Assembly (NCBI GenBank): GCA_017551505.1
Contig: JAFZLL010000028.1
Span: forward strand, 1-64,000
Reading direction: 5' to 3'
Source of the DNA: Eubacteriaceae bacterium
GTDB taxonomy: Bacteria > Bacillota > Clostridia > Eubacteriales > Anaerofustaceae
Length of the DNA: 64,000 nt
The notes beneath the pieces were generated by a model, which searched no databases, had not been told where the DNA came from, and was given only the letters and a program-made list of their open reading frames with translations. Of the stretch, positions 8,179-15,771 are shown one piece after another (within the stretch, counting starts at the first letter, position 1; every line of letters begins with the position of its first letter). A program made the position numbers and the translations under genes.

Positions 8179-9102
8179 TTACTGCTCTTCGGCCGTGATG
8201 CCTTCAGCCTTTGCGGTCTTCATATCGGCGTAATTTTGGTTGAGCTTGATGAGCCACGGGAAAATGATCATGATCCAGCTGATAGCTGCAAAATAGCGTA
8301 TGAAGTTCATCGGTGCGCTGGTGCCGAGAACGGCTTTGAGGGCTCCTCTGATCGCTGCGGTCCCTCCCAATCCGACAAAAAGCTTGACCGCATGATATAT
8401 CCAGCTGCCTCTTTTTTCGTCAAACCTGATGTACCTGTTTTCCAGGAAATAACCAAGGGCCAGGGCGAGTCCGGATCCGGAAACGGTCATGATGTCGTGA
8501 GTATTTGCGGCCACTTCACCTCCGGCATGCCACGCAATAAAGCCGTTTGCGGCTGAGAAGGCAACGAGTATCCCGAGAATGACTGACAGCACCGGACGGC
8601 CTTTTTCATCGATCCTGATCATAGAGAAGAGTATGGCGGAAGCAGACCCTATAAGGAGCCCGACGACTACGTCTGCAAGCGTATGGACGCCTATAAACAA
8701 TCTTGAAAAGGCGACAGCTGCCGTTAAGACGGCAAGGGCAGCCTTCGCCCAGCGTTTTTTTATGAAGAGGGCAAGTGAACCGTAGATGCTGGAGGCAGAC
8801 TGACTGTGTCCGCTGGGGAAGGAATAACCTGTTGCAGTGGTCTTTGCTCCTTCAACGGGCTCGAAGGACTGATCGATGATCCATGGACGCGGGATCTTCA
8901 GAAGCAGCTTTATGTTATTCAGCAGCAGCGCGGAAAAATAATAAGCGAAAGCTGCGCGGTAAGCCGCCTTCTTGTCTACGCACAGGAACAGTACGACCAG
9001 CGGCGCGACAAGGATCGTGGCCTCTCCGAAGAGGGTCACGACGGAGAAAACTGTATTCCAGAAGTCTGTCCTGTATGAACTCAAAAATCTCAGGAATTCC
9101 AT
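8179..9102 (-). CDS. PAP2-family membrane phosphatase
   Basis: The 307-residue integral membrane protein has the complete PAP2 active site: KIPRPW (KxxxxxxRP motif) near residue 68, SFPSGHS near 94 and SRLFIGVHTLADVVVG near 133. Such enzymes dephosphorylate lipid phosphates (phosphatidate, undecaprenyl pyrophosphate, sphingoid phosphates) at the membrane surface. Six or so hydrophobic segments follow the usual pattern, and about 120 further residues with three or four more membrane segments extend the C-terminus beyond the core domain. It appears monocistronic, with an extended -10-like TGCTAAAAT on the minus strand near 9137. Recycling of undecaprenyl pyrophosphate is a reasonable but untested role. 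Confidence 0.88.
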   Translation of the reverse strand: MEFLRFLSSYRTDFWNTVFSVVTLFGEATILVAPLVVLFLCVDKKAAYRAAFAYYFSALLLNNIKLLLKIPRPWIIDQSFEPVEGAKTTATGYSFPSGHSQSASSIYGSLALFIKKRWAKAALAVLTAAVAFSRLFIGVHTLADVVVGLLIGSASAILFSMIRIDEKGRPVLSVILGILVAFSAANGFIAWHAGGEVAANTHDIMTVSGSGLALALGYFLENRYIRFDEKRGSWIYHAVKLFVGLGGTAAIRGALKAVLGTSAPMNFIRYFAAISWIMIIFPWLIKLNQNYADMKTAKAEGITAEEQ

Positions 9103-9212
9103 AATACTCTCCCATTGCTATGTTATTTGGCTTTGTTATTTTAGCATTAATCCGGAGCGTTGACTTCATATTGGTTATTAATTGTGCTAAACTTCCTAGT
9201 AAAGAGGAGATT

Positions 9213-9872
9213 ATGATCAGATTCAGGTCCGCAGTCCTATACGTGTTCGTCATCGCGATGGCGATAATGCTCTTTGCTTCTTTCGACGCAGAGTTCTTTT
9301 TCGATTATTCGAGATTTTTCGATATTTCCCCGGAAATGATGTACAGGGCTCTTACGGACAATACCGACAATTTGGCGATAGAGCCGGATGATCCCACGAC
9401 GCCTCCGCTGGTGACCGAATATAAACTGGGCGACTCCAATACGACGGTCCTTAATTATAAGAAGAAACTGTATTACCTTAAATTCCTGTCCGAGTACCCC
9501 GAGGATAAGGACTTCGATACCAAGACCGTGCAGGCGGTTACCGACTACCAGACCTCGCGCGGACTGGATGTCACGGGAACTATCAATCCGCAGACGCGCA
9601 ACAGCCTTGACGGCGAAGCGATCACCTACGCCGCGGGAGTGCGCGGGGAAAAGATAACCGAGACCAAGGACCTGCTGAGGACCCTGGGCTACTACCCTCA
9701 GGACGCGGTATATGACGATGTTTTCGACAGTGAGATGGAAGAGGCGGTCAAAAAATACCAGAAGAACAATTCGCTGGAAATGACCGGAGAGCTGGATGTT
9801 TTTACGCTCTTCGCGATGATGGGGGACGTTACAGACCAGTATGACGTCAATGGCGAGCTGTACAGACCGTGA
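9213..9872 (+). CDS. Exported protein with two peptidoglycan-binding domains
   Basis: The 219-residue product begins with a signal anchor (residues 4-22, hydrophobic) and has two PG_binding_1-type three-helix repeats: one around 75-135 (TTVLNYKKKLYYLKFL to NPQTRNSL) and one around 150-205 (TETKDLLRTLGYYP to DVFTLFAMM). Each carries the typical D/F-TxxAVxxYQ core and a Gly-X-hydrophobic-Asp-Val/Met-Thr-Gly turn. No protease or amidase domain is attached, so the protein may simply tether to the cell wall. The ATG at 9213 is preceded by AGAGGAG; a longer reading to 9120 lacks one. A TTGACT sits at 9160 but I could not match a -10 with confidence. Confidence 0.85.
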   Translation: MIRFRSAVLYVFVIAMAIMLFASFDAEFFFDYSRFFDISPEMMYRALTDNTDNLAIEPDDPTTPPLVTEYKLGDSNTTVLNYKKKLYYLKFLSEYPEDKDFDTKTVQAVTDYQTSRGLDVTGTINPQTRNSLDGEAITYAAGVRGEKITETKDLLRTLGYYPQDAVYDDVFDSEMEEAVKKYQKNNSLEMTGELDVFTLFAMMGDVTDQYDVNGELYRP

Positions 9873-9910
9873 GCCTGATATCCGTAAACAAATAGAAACG
9901 GTCATTCTAT

Positions 9911-9945
9911 CCCCGGTGGGACTGCCGATCTCACCGGGGCTTTTA
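9911..9945 (+). terminator. Intrinsic terminator after the PG-binding gene
   Basis: CCCCGGTG (9911-9918) pairs with CACCGGGG (9932-9939) and is followed by CTTTTAT. Confidence 0.8.
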
Positions 9946-10066
9946 TATCGATCGCTGCCGGCGGCACTGTTCTGTCGATAAAGAGGCTGTCTGTCGAGGC
10001 TATTGTCCCCGCTGCCCGGCGAATGATGGGAATTCAATTAAACTTGCACTGTTTCATAATTCACTA

Positions 10067-10075
10067 TGTTATAAT
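10067..10075 (+). promoter_or_regulatory. Extended -10 promoter of the XpaC-like operon
   Basis: TGTTATAAT is an extended -10 element with no good -35 box. The expected start point near 10082 leaves a leader of at most 10 nt before the ATG at 10092, or essentially none before the in-frame GTG at 10083. Confidence 0.55.
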
Positions 10076-10091
10076 CGCTTAGGTGACTGAC

Positions 10092-11108
10092 ATGGCACGA
10101 AATAATTACAAAAGCACATATTATAAAGTATACAGACCAAAGGGCGTTTACGGGGCTGACGTGATAACCGTCGACATGATCGATTACAGGAGGCTGTCTT
10201 CTCTTGCCCCGCAGGGAGCTTTCTGGATCGCGATAGGGATTTTCTGGCTGAACCTTGTCAGCGTGATCTTTCCGTTCTTCTACAGCTTTGGGCTGATCAT
10301 CTATCTGATCGCCAAGGCTCGCGATCTGATGCTGTACAATAGGGCAAAGAAATACTGCGCGCTTTTCGCCAGCGGCAAAACCAGATCCATCCGCGAGATC
10401 TGCCGCTATATGGGGATGTCAGAGGCGGCCGTGCGCGCTGATCTGGCCAAATTGGTTGAAAAAAGGATCATTTCCCTGGAGGAAGCTCCTTATTATGTGC
10501 AGACTGTCGTGGAGACTGCTCCCAGGCAGACGGTCAATGTATATAACGGGGGCAACGATACCTTCACCGCAGTTTTCCAGGAAGCCGAGAGGGATGCCAG
10601 AAAAGCTGCCGAAGCAGTCAAGAAAGCCAAGAACAAGGATAAAGACCCGATGCTCAGCGAGGCTGAGAAATACATCGATCGGATGAAAAAAGCCGACGAG
10701 AAGATCGACAGCGAGAAGATCAGCAATGACATTTGCCGCATCGAGGACCTGACAAAGGACATCTGCAAGAGAGCGGCAGAGGATGAGGCCGTCCGCAGGA
10801 AGACTACCCGCTTCATGGATTATTATCTTCCGACGACCGTAAAACTGATGGATACATACGCTCAGCTGGAGGATCTTACCGTTGAGAGCGATAATATCGC
10901 CAGTATCAAAAACGACATAGAAAAATGCCTCGACACCATCGTGGAGGCTTTCAGCAGACTGAATGACAGCCTTTATGATTTTGACGCCATAGACATAACG
11001 AGCGAGATCGAAGCATTCAAAGGCGCGCTGGCTTCTGACGGGCTCCTCAGAAGCGAGATGGAGCTCGATATGGACGCCATGATGCAAGAGGCAGAGCTGG
11101 AAAAATAA
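10092..11108 (+). CDS. XpaC-like 5-bromo-4-chloroindolyl phosphate hydrolysis family protein
   Basis: The 338-residue protein has two membrane segments near residues 43-75, then a winged-helix-like stretch (SIREICRYMGMSEAAVRADLAKL, about 97-120), a charged coiled-coil-rich middle (EAVKKAKNKDKD) and a C-terminal helical domain containing RRKTTRFMDYYLPTTVKLMDTY, the hallmark of the XpaC family whose biochemical role is poorly defined. The DNA-binding-like segment beside membrane helices is also found in relatives. I chose the ATG at 10092 with AGGTGA five bases upstream; an in-frame GTG at 10083 is the alternative. Its stop codon abuts the tcdA start (TAAATG), so the two form an operon. Confidence 0.75.
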   Translation: MARNNYKSTYYKVYRPKGVYGADVITVDMIDYRRLSSLAPQGAFWIAIGIFWLNLVSVIFPFFYSFGLIIYLIAKARDLMLYNRAKKYCALFASGKTRSIREICRYMGMSEAAVRADLAKLVEKRIISLEEAPYYVQTVVETAPRQTVNVYNGGNDTFTAVFQEAERDARKAAEAVKKAKNKDKDPMLSEAEKYIDRMKKADEKIDSEKISNDICRIEDLTKDICKRAAEDEAVRRKTTRFMDYYLPTTVKLMDTYAQLEDLTVESDNIASIKNDIEKCLDTIVEAFSRLNDSLYDFDAIDITSEIEAFKGALASDGLLRSEMELDMDAMMQEAELEK

Positions 11109-11789
11109 ATGAACAGCATCTATACTCGCAGCGAGCTTTTAGTTGGTGAGCAAGCGGTATCGAGGCTGAGGGGAGCAAAAGTCTTCGTGGCGGGGCTCGG
11201 CGGAGTGGGTTCCTGGGCGGCGGAGGCTCTGGCCAGAAGCGGCGTCGGGAACATCACGGTATGCGATGCGGACACTATAGAGATCACCAACGTGAACCGC
11301 CAGATCTACGCTCTCGGTTCCACCGCGGGCCAGCCTAAAACAAAGGTTGCAGGGGCTCGCATCCATGACATCAATCCGCAGTGTCTGGTCAAGGAGATAC
11401 AGGCAAGGATCACTGCGGACAACGTGGAAGAGATCCTCGGGGAAGAACGCTATGACGCCCTTATAGACGCTGTTGACGATACCGCGGCCAAGACGGCGCT
11501 TGCAGTATACTGTGAGAAAGCCGGCATCTACGAGATATCCGCGATGGGGACGGGAGCTAAAACGGATCCGACCCTCCTGAAGGTTTCCGACATTTATCAG
11601 ACAAAGATCTGCCCTCTGGCCAAGGTCATGCGACGGCACCTGAAGGACGCCGGTGTGAAAGCCCTTGACTGTGTCTGGTCAGATGAGTCTCCGGTTAAAA
11701 TCAAGGATACGATCCCCAGCATGGTGTTCGTGCCTGCTGCGGCAGGACTCATCGCCGCAAGGACCGTAGTGATGAAGATAATCTCCTGA
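11109..11789 (+). CDS. tcdA: tRNA threonylcarbamoyladenosine dehydratase
   Basis: This 226-residue E1-like (ThiF/MoeB superfamily) enzyme uses ATP to dehydrate t6A37 of tRNA to cyclic ct6A. Visible: the nucleotide-binding GLGGVGSWAAEALARSG at 29-46, DADTIEITNVNRQ near 57, the DAVDDTAAKTAL segment near 117, and the family-typical CPLAKVMRRHLK near 163. The absence of the Cys-X-X-Cys zinc pairs and adenylated-partner features of ThiF and MoeB, plus the length, supports TcdA (CsdL). It starts directly on the stop codon of the XpaC-like gene. The neighbours do not share its pathway. Confidence 0.9.
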   Translation: MNSIYTRSELLVGEQAVSRLRGAKVFVAGLGGVGSWAAEALARSGVGNITVCDADTIEITNVNRQIYALGSTAGQPKTKVAGARIHDINPQCLVKEIQARITADNVEEILGEERYDALIDAVDDTAAKTALAVYCEKAGIYEISAMGTGAKTDPTLLKVSDIYQTKICPLAKVMRRHLKDAGVKALDCVWSDESPVKIKDTIPSMVFVPAAAGLIAARTVVMKIIS

Positions 11790-11812
11790 TACATTTTCTG
11801 CGAGGAAGAATA

Positions 11813-13063
11813 ATGAAAAAAAGCCTTTACGCCGCTCTGATATTGATCCTGATTATGATTATGGTGATAGTATTTCTTTCACCGCCGGTTTTCGCTGAAG
11901 GAGACGACGGCGGTGAAGGAACCTCGGATACAGAGGGCGGCGGAGAAGGAGGAGACCCGAATACAGAAGACCCGGTCACGGAAGACCCGATTGAAGATGG
12001 TTCTGAGGAAGGAGTCACGAATGCCATCGTCAAATACTTCCGCGGAGAAGTCATCAAGGTGGAGACAATAACCAGCCGTCAGGACAATACCATGGACGAG
12101 CACCAGGTTGTGCAGTATCTGGAGGTGAAGATCACTTCCGGACCGTTTAAGAACAGGGTCTATTCCACCAGCAATACCGCAAATACCCTTGATGCGTCGG
12201 CCATGATCTTCAAATTAGGCGATAAGGTGATGCTCTCCGCTGAAATGACCGAAAACAGCAGCGATATCTCATCGATCTATATAAGCGATTATTACAGGGT
12301 AGACCTGCTTATCGCCTACGCCATAGTATCAGCCATCGTCATCTGTCTTGTAGGGCGTGTCTCGGGAATAAGAGTCGTCGTGACTGTGGTATTCAGCTGC
12401 CTGTCTTATTATTTCTATTTTGTCCCCTTCATGCTCAATGGGATAGATCCCAAACTGCTTGTGCTCCCGGTAGCCCTGATCGTCACCGCATTCAACCTCT
12501 GGATGGATCTCGGTTTTGGGAAAGACTATCTGGCAAGCCTGGTTGGGACGGTTATCGCCGCAGCCGTCGCAGCTTTCCTCGGACTTATCGCGGAGAAGGC
12601 TGCCCATCTCATCGGCCTCGGTGAATCCGAACTGGAAATGATACTTTACATGCCTGAGCATTACGCGATGAATTTTGACGGGCTTACCTTTGCTCTTACG
12701 ATGATGCTCACGGTAGGCAGCGCCATGAACGTGAGCGGAGCTATCTGCGACCACATGATTGAGACGAATAAGTCCAATCGCTATATATCGATGGAGGCGC
12801 TCTTCGCTTACGGCATGGATAAAGGCCGTTCCGCACTGGCCAAATCCTCCGTAGGACTGGTATTTGCCTCAGTGGTGTGCTTTGTGCCGATATGGATCAT
12901 CTACGCCGGCTATGATACACCGCTTTTCGTGTTGCTCAATAATAACATCATAACCACCCAGCTCTTCCGTATGATGGCTTCCCTTATCGGGATATGCGCC
13001 TGTGTGCCCGTTACGGCTTACCTGTTCGCAAAGCTGCTTCGCGGACGCTCCATGTATTCGTAA
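11813..13063 (+). CDS. YibE/F-family membrane protein
   Basis: The 416-residue protein has a cleavable signal peptide (residues 1-28), an extracellular low-complexity Glu/Gly/Thr/Pro linker (about 29-65), a beta-rich extracytoplasmic domain with an OB-like character (EVIKVETITSRQD to SAEMTENSSD, about 77-155), then six or seven membrane helices. The membrane part ends with AYGMDKGRSALAKSSVGLVFAS, typical of the YibE/F family. Relatives in Firmicutes are unstudied transporters or enzymes of unknown substrate. It may be cotranscribed with tcdA, 23 bases upstream, and is followed by a clear terminator. Confidence 0.85.
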   Translation: MKKSLYAALILILIMIMVIVFLSPPVFAEGDDGGEGTSDTEGGGEGGDPNTEDPVTEDPIEDGSEEGVTNAIVKYFRGEVIKVETITSRQDNTMDEHQVVQYLEVKITSGPFKNRVYSTSNTANTLDASAMIFKLGDKVMLSAEMTENSSDISSIYISDYYRVDLLIAYAIVSAIVICLVGRVSGIRVVVTVVFSCLSYYFYFVPFMLNGIDPKLLVLPVALIVTAFNLWMDLGFGKDYLASLVGTVIAAAVAAFLGLIAEKAAHLIGLGESELEMILYMPEHYAMNFDGLTFALTMMLTVGSAMNVSGAICDHMIETNKSNRYISMEALFAYGMDKGRSALAKSSVGLVFASVVCFVPIWIIYAGYDTPLFVLLNNNIITTQLFRMMASLIGICACVPVTAYLFAKLLRGRSMYS

Positions 13064-13076
13064 CAGAAAGCTCCCG

Positions 13077-13104
13077 GCCCCTGTCTCGGGCAGGGGCTTT
13101 TTTC
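13077..13104 (+). terminator. Terminator after the YibE/F gene
   Basis: GCCCCTG (13077-13083) pairs with CAGGGGC (13091-13097) and is followed by TTTTTTC, 14 bases past the stop codon. Confidence 0.88.
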
Positions 13105-13198
13105 ATTTATTCATGCTCATGGGACAGCCAGTCTGTACAGGGACTTCAGGAAAAGAGGCGTGCCGGGACCGCGGACCGCGTCATGCTGAAGCCGAACG

Positions 13199-13231
13199 GA
13201 AAAAAAGACAATCCCTGTCAGAGGAATTGTC
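13199..13231 (-). terminator. Terminator of the PfkB-kinase gene
   Basis: On the minus strand GACAATTCC pairs with GGGATTGTC around a short loop with one mismatch, followed by TTTTTTTCC. It lies 55 bases after the stop of the 13286-14086 gene. Confidence 0.75.
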
Positions 13232-13285
13232 GTCATATGCTTTGCCGCATTTGGTGCATACATGGATACTGACCGGTATAAGCGA

Positions 13286-14086
13286 TCACCATGCACCGAA
13301 AAACGTTATTGTTTCACTGGCTACTCTGGCACCCTGCAGCATACTGTCTCCGAGTGAAAGGCCGCGCACCAGGCCGACCAGGGTGCCCGCTATATAGCTG
13401 TCCCCCGCACCGAGTGTGTCAACCGCATCAGCCGGCACTATGCCGCATTTTGTATAGTACTCGCCGTTGTAAGCCAGGCTGCCGCGGTCCCCGAAAGTGG
13501 CGAAGACGATCTCAGGCCCTTTGGACTGCATATCCTTTATAAACCCGCGGATATACTCATCATCGCTCTCGCTGTAGGAGAAAAAGGCGTAGTCGCAGTT
13601 CCTTATCGCTGTTTCGGTTATCTCTCCTTCATAAATATCGGAGAAATCGAAGGATATCTTCACTCCGCGCTCACGGAGCTTATACAGGTCGTTATGCACG
13701 CATCCCCACATGGCGGAGTGCACGATGCGGCATCCTGAAAGATAGTCCAGTTCATCTTCACCCAGATAATACTGTTCCATCACTCCCAGGGGATATTCGA
13801 GAAATTCTCTGTTGCCGTTCACGAGCCTGACCAAAGTCTTTGCGGTCTCGCCTTCTATAACTCTTATACGGGAGGTGTCGAGCCCTGCCCTGTTTATGGC
13901 GTCCAGTGCAAACTTGCCGTTTTCATCGGTGCCTACGGCACCGCAGAACCGTGTTTCGATATCGAGCCTTTTCATATGCACAGCCACGTTAAGGCAGTTT
14001 CCGCCCGCGTAGCGGCGTCCGTCCGTATAGACGTCCACGTATATATCGCCTGCCGCGGCGACCAGAGCATCCTTATTCTGTTCCAT
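13286..14086 (-). CDS. PfkB-family kinase, fructoselysine 6-kinase-like
   Basis: The 266-residue protein has the PfkB signatures GGNCLNVAVHMKRLG-like N-terminal motif (residues 27-40) and DTLGAGDSYIAGTL near 222, with the catalytic Asp. It resembles E. coli FrlD, as I remember that sequence, more than ribokinase or fructokinase: shared points are GGN-NVAV, LGVMEQY, IVHSAMWG, SFDFSD and the C-terminal GAW preceded by a short AxxTI stretch. FrlD phosphorylates fructoselysine, an Amadori product, for cleavage by FrlB. No FrlB deglycase or FrlA permease is nearby, so the substrate assignment is an inference. Promoter and terminator make it monocistronic. Confidence 0.8.
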   Translation of the reverse strand: MEQNKDALVAAAGDIYVDVYTDGRRYAGGNCLNVAVHMKRLDIETRFCGAVGTDENGKFALDAINRAGLDTSRIRVIEGETAKTLVRLVNGNREFLEYPLGVMEQYYLGEDELDYLSGCRIVHSAMWGCVHNDLYKLRERGVKISFDFSDIYEGEITETAIRNCDYAFFSYSESDDEYIRGFIKDMQSKGPEIVFATFGDRGSLAYNGEYYTKCGIVPADAVDTLGAGDSYIAGTLVGLVRGLSLGDSMLQGARVASETITFFGAW

Positions 14087-14131
14087 ATATCCCTCAGAAA
14101 ATGAAGTGCTTTATTCTCATCGATTTTAATC

Positions 14132-14160
14132 ACCATATCACAACGCTGTATCAAAGTCAA
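14132..14160 (-). promoter_or_regulatory. Sigma-A promoter of the PfkB-kinase gene
   Basis: Minus strand: -35 TTGACT (14155-14160), 17 bp, -10 TATGGT (14132-14137). Its -35 box lies only 14 bp from the -35 box of the divergent promoter at 14175. Confidence 0.65.
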
Positions 14161-14174
14161 ACGGTAAGACAAAA

Positions 14175-14203
14175 TTGACTTTTCTCAAATTAGAAGATAT
14201 AAT
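14175..14203 (+). promoter_or_regulatory. Sigma-A promoter of the 102-residue protein gene
   Basis: TTGACT (14175-14180), 17-bp spacer, TATAAT (14198-14203). The predicted leader is about 25 nt and includes AAGGAGG. Confidence 0.85.
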
Positions 14204-14234
14204 ATGGATGTACAAATTTCAAGGAGGAACAATC

Positions 14235-14543
14235 ATGGGCTTTGCGGGAAATTGGGAATGCCTGTCCAGATCATCTTTCGGTGATTCCACCACTTACTGG
14301 TACATCAAGGAAGAGAACGGCGTGTACAGCGGCGTCAGCGAGGCTTTCGGTGCGAAGACCGAATTCACTTCGGTAAAATTCGAGAATAACAAGTTCACGT
14401 GCCAGCTGTCGATGAATATGGGCGGCATGCAGATGAATCTGACTATGGAAGGCGAATACGACCCGGTCAGCGACACTATCACCGGCTCGTCCAATTCATC
14501 CATGGGGGTCACGCCGTTCACCGGCAAGAGGATGCCTGAATAA
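14235..14543 (+). CDS. Small beta-rich protein, hypothetical
   Basis: The 102-residue product has no signal peptide or membrane segment. It begins GFAGNWECLSR and has alternating strand-like segments with TVKFENNKFTC-type and YDPVSDTITG-type repeats, suggesting a lipocalin or calycin-like small beta barrel; ligand unknown. The ATG at 14235 is fixed by AAGGAGG seven bases upstream and by the promoter at 14175-14203. It stands alone between a divergent kinase gene and a terminator, with a strong promoter and ribosome site, which implies abundant expression. I do not recognise the family with confidence. Confidence 0.75.
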   Translation: MGFAGNWECLSRSSFGDSTTYWYIKEENGVYSGVSEAFGAKTEFTSVKFENNKFTCQLSMNMGGMQMNLTMEGEYDPVSDTITGSSNSSMGVTPFTGKRMPE

Positions 14544-14635
14544 AAAAAGACGCCTGGGTCAGAAGCTTCCTGAACGAGGGAAGCGGCATATCGATCCTTA
14601 AGGAAAGGCGCGTTATAACAGCATCAGATCGCAAA

Positions 14636-14665
14636 GGGCTGTCACTCATGCGGCAGCCTTTTTTA
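14636..14665 (+). terminator. Terminator upstream of nth
   Basis: GGCTG (14637-14641) pairs with CAGCC (14654-14658), followed by TTTTTTATT. It most likely ends the transcript of the 14235-14543 gene. Confidence 0.65.
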
Positions 14666-14714
14666 TTTGCCATCGAATCATTCATGTACTGTCCTTCCCA
14701 TACTTCGATCCCTA

Positions 14715-14743
14715 ATGACGAAAGGTCCTGCTTATGCTATAAT
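14715..14743 (+). promoter_or_regulatory. Extended -10 promoter of nth, predicted leaderless
   Basis: ATGACG (-35, four of six), 17-bp spacer ending in TGC, and TATAAT (14738-14743). The start point expected seven bases after the -10 box is the A of the nth ATG at 14750, and there is no Shine-Dalgarno sequence near the ATG. Confidence 0.7.
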
Positions 14744-14749
14744 ACTGCC

Positions 14750-15403
14750 ATGAAAACAGAAGATATCCCCGATTTCCTTTCCGATATGAAAGCGGCGTAC
14801 TGGGATGCTTCCTGCGCCCTTGATTTCGAAACACCGTATGAGCTGCTCGTCGCGACCGTACTGTCCGCCCAGTGCACTGATGAAAGGGTCAATAAGGTGA
14901 CATCCGTACTCTTCAGGAGAGCCTCGACCCCTGAGCAGATGCTCGGACTGACCATCGACGAGCTGGAGGATATCATCCGCCCGTGCGGGCTGTATAAGAC
15001 TAAAGCCGCGCATATAATGAGTCTGTCAAGGACACTGGTGGAAGACTACGGATCCCGTGTGCCCGAAACGAGGGCGGAACTGAAAAAGCTTCCGGGAGTG
15101 GGTGAAAAGACGGCCAGTGTCGTGCTGTCGAACGCATTCGGTGTGCCTGCTATCGCAGTGGATACCCATGTCTTCCGCGTATCCGGACGGCTCGGATTGT
15201 CACACGAAAAGACCCCGGACAAGACCGCGCAGGTCCTGATGAAAACTTTTCCCGAGGAAGACTGGTCACTGATCCACCACATGCTGATAAAACACGGCCG
15301 TGAGATCTGCCGCGCGAGGAATCCGGAGTGCTCTGCCTGTCCGGTGCGGAAATACTGCGAGTATTACGAAAAAACAGAGGAGAGCCGGCCGGCGTTGACT
15401 TGA
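14750..15403 (+). CDS. nth: Endonuclease III
   Basis: This 217-residue base-excision repair DNA glycosylase/AP lyase removes oxidised pyrimidines. Visible: the helix-hairpin-helix LKKLPGVGEKTASVVL (about 107-122) with catalytic Lys120-type residue, VDTHVFRVSGRLGL with the catalytic Asp near 136, and the C-terminal 4Fe-4S loop C-x6-C-x2-C-x5-C (CRARNPECSACPVRKYC) near 186-202. The ATG at 14750 has no ribosome binding site and lies six bases after an extended -10 box, so translation is probably leaderless. The last two codons, TTG ACT, double as the -35 box of the tRNA-Leu promoter. Confidence 0.96.
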   Translation: MKTEDIPDFLSDMKAAYWDASCALDFETPYELLVATVLSAQCTDERVNKVTSVLFRRASTPEQMLGLTIDELEDIIRPCGLYKTKAAHIMSLSRTLVEDYGSRVPETRAELKKLPGVGEKTASVVLSNAFGVPAIAVDTHVFRVSGRLGLSHEKTPDKTAQVLMKTFPEEDWSLIHHMLIKHGREICRARNPECSACPVRKYCEYYEKTEESRPALT

Positions 15404-15423
15404 TAAGGCTGATTTGCTATACT
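15395..15423 (+). promoter_or_regulatory. Sigma-A promoter of tRNA-Leu
   Basis: TTGACT (15395-15400, inside the end of nth), 17-bp spacer, TATACT (15418-15423). The predicted start near 15430 is four bases before the mature tRNA. Confidence 0.85.
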
Positions 15424-15433
15424 TCCTTTGCGA

Positions 15434-15518
15434 GCGGACGTGGCGGAATTGGCAGACGCGCAGGATTTAGGATCCTGTGCCGCAAGGCGTGCAGGTTCAA
15501 GCCCTGTCGTCCGCACCA
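15434..15518 (+). tRNA. tRNA-Leu (anticodon UAG)
   Basis: The 85-nt gene folds as a class II tRNA. The acceptor arms are GCGGACG (15434-15440) and CGTCCGC (15508-15514), the anticodon stem is CAGGA/TCCTG around loop TTTAGGA giving anticodon TAG, the long variable arm is present (TGCCGCAAGGCGT region), the T loop is GGTTCAAGCCC, and CCA is encoded at 15516-15518. It reads CUA and by wobble other CUN codons. It has its own promoter and stands alone. Confidence 0.95.
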
Positions 15519-15534
15519 TGAACAGTAATAGATA

Positions 15535-15558
15535 CAGGAGGCCCGTACAGGCCTCCTG
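15535..15558 (+). other. GC-rich hairpin after tRNA-Leu
   Basis: CAGGAGGCC (15535-15543) pairs perfectly with GGCCTCCTG (15550-15558). No U-run follows, so it may be a processing or stabilising stem instead of a terminator. Confidence 0.55.
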
Positions 15559-15609
15559 TCTGCATAATGAACCGCTCGTCTGATCAGCTTGAAAGGTATA
15601 CCGCGGCAG

Positions 15610-15637
15610 AACGCCTGATCCGCAAGGCGTTTTTTTA
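15610..15637 (+). terminator. Terminator of the tRNA-Leu transcript
   Basis: AACGCC (15610-15615) pairs with GGCGTT (15626-15631), followed by TTTTTTATTTT. Nothing is identified between it and the ROK gene end at 15772. Confidence 0.75.
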
Positions 15638-15771
15638 TTTTCGTGAAAAGCTGCTGCGGCACCCCTGCTTCCTCTTTTGACATTGATCGCACTGTCATTA
15701 CATCCGGACTGTATCTCGTTCTCGCCGGATGCTTATCGTTGCAGCGCTGTCTCAGTTTGTATCGATCATCA

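Noticed and set aside
10083-10091. GTG at 10083 as XpaC start
   Set aside because: The ATG at 10092 has AGGTGA at five bases; kept as second choice because the promoter is so close.
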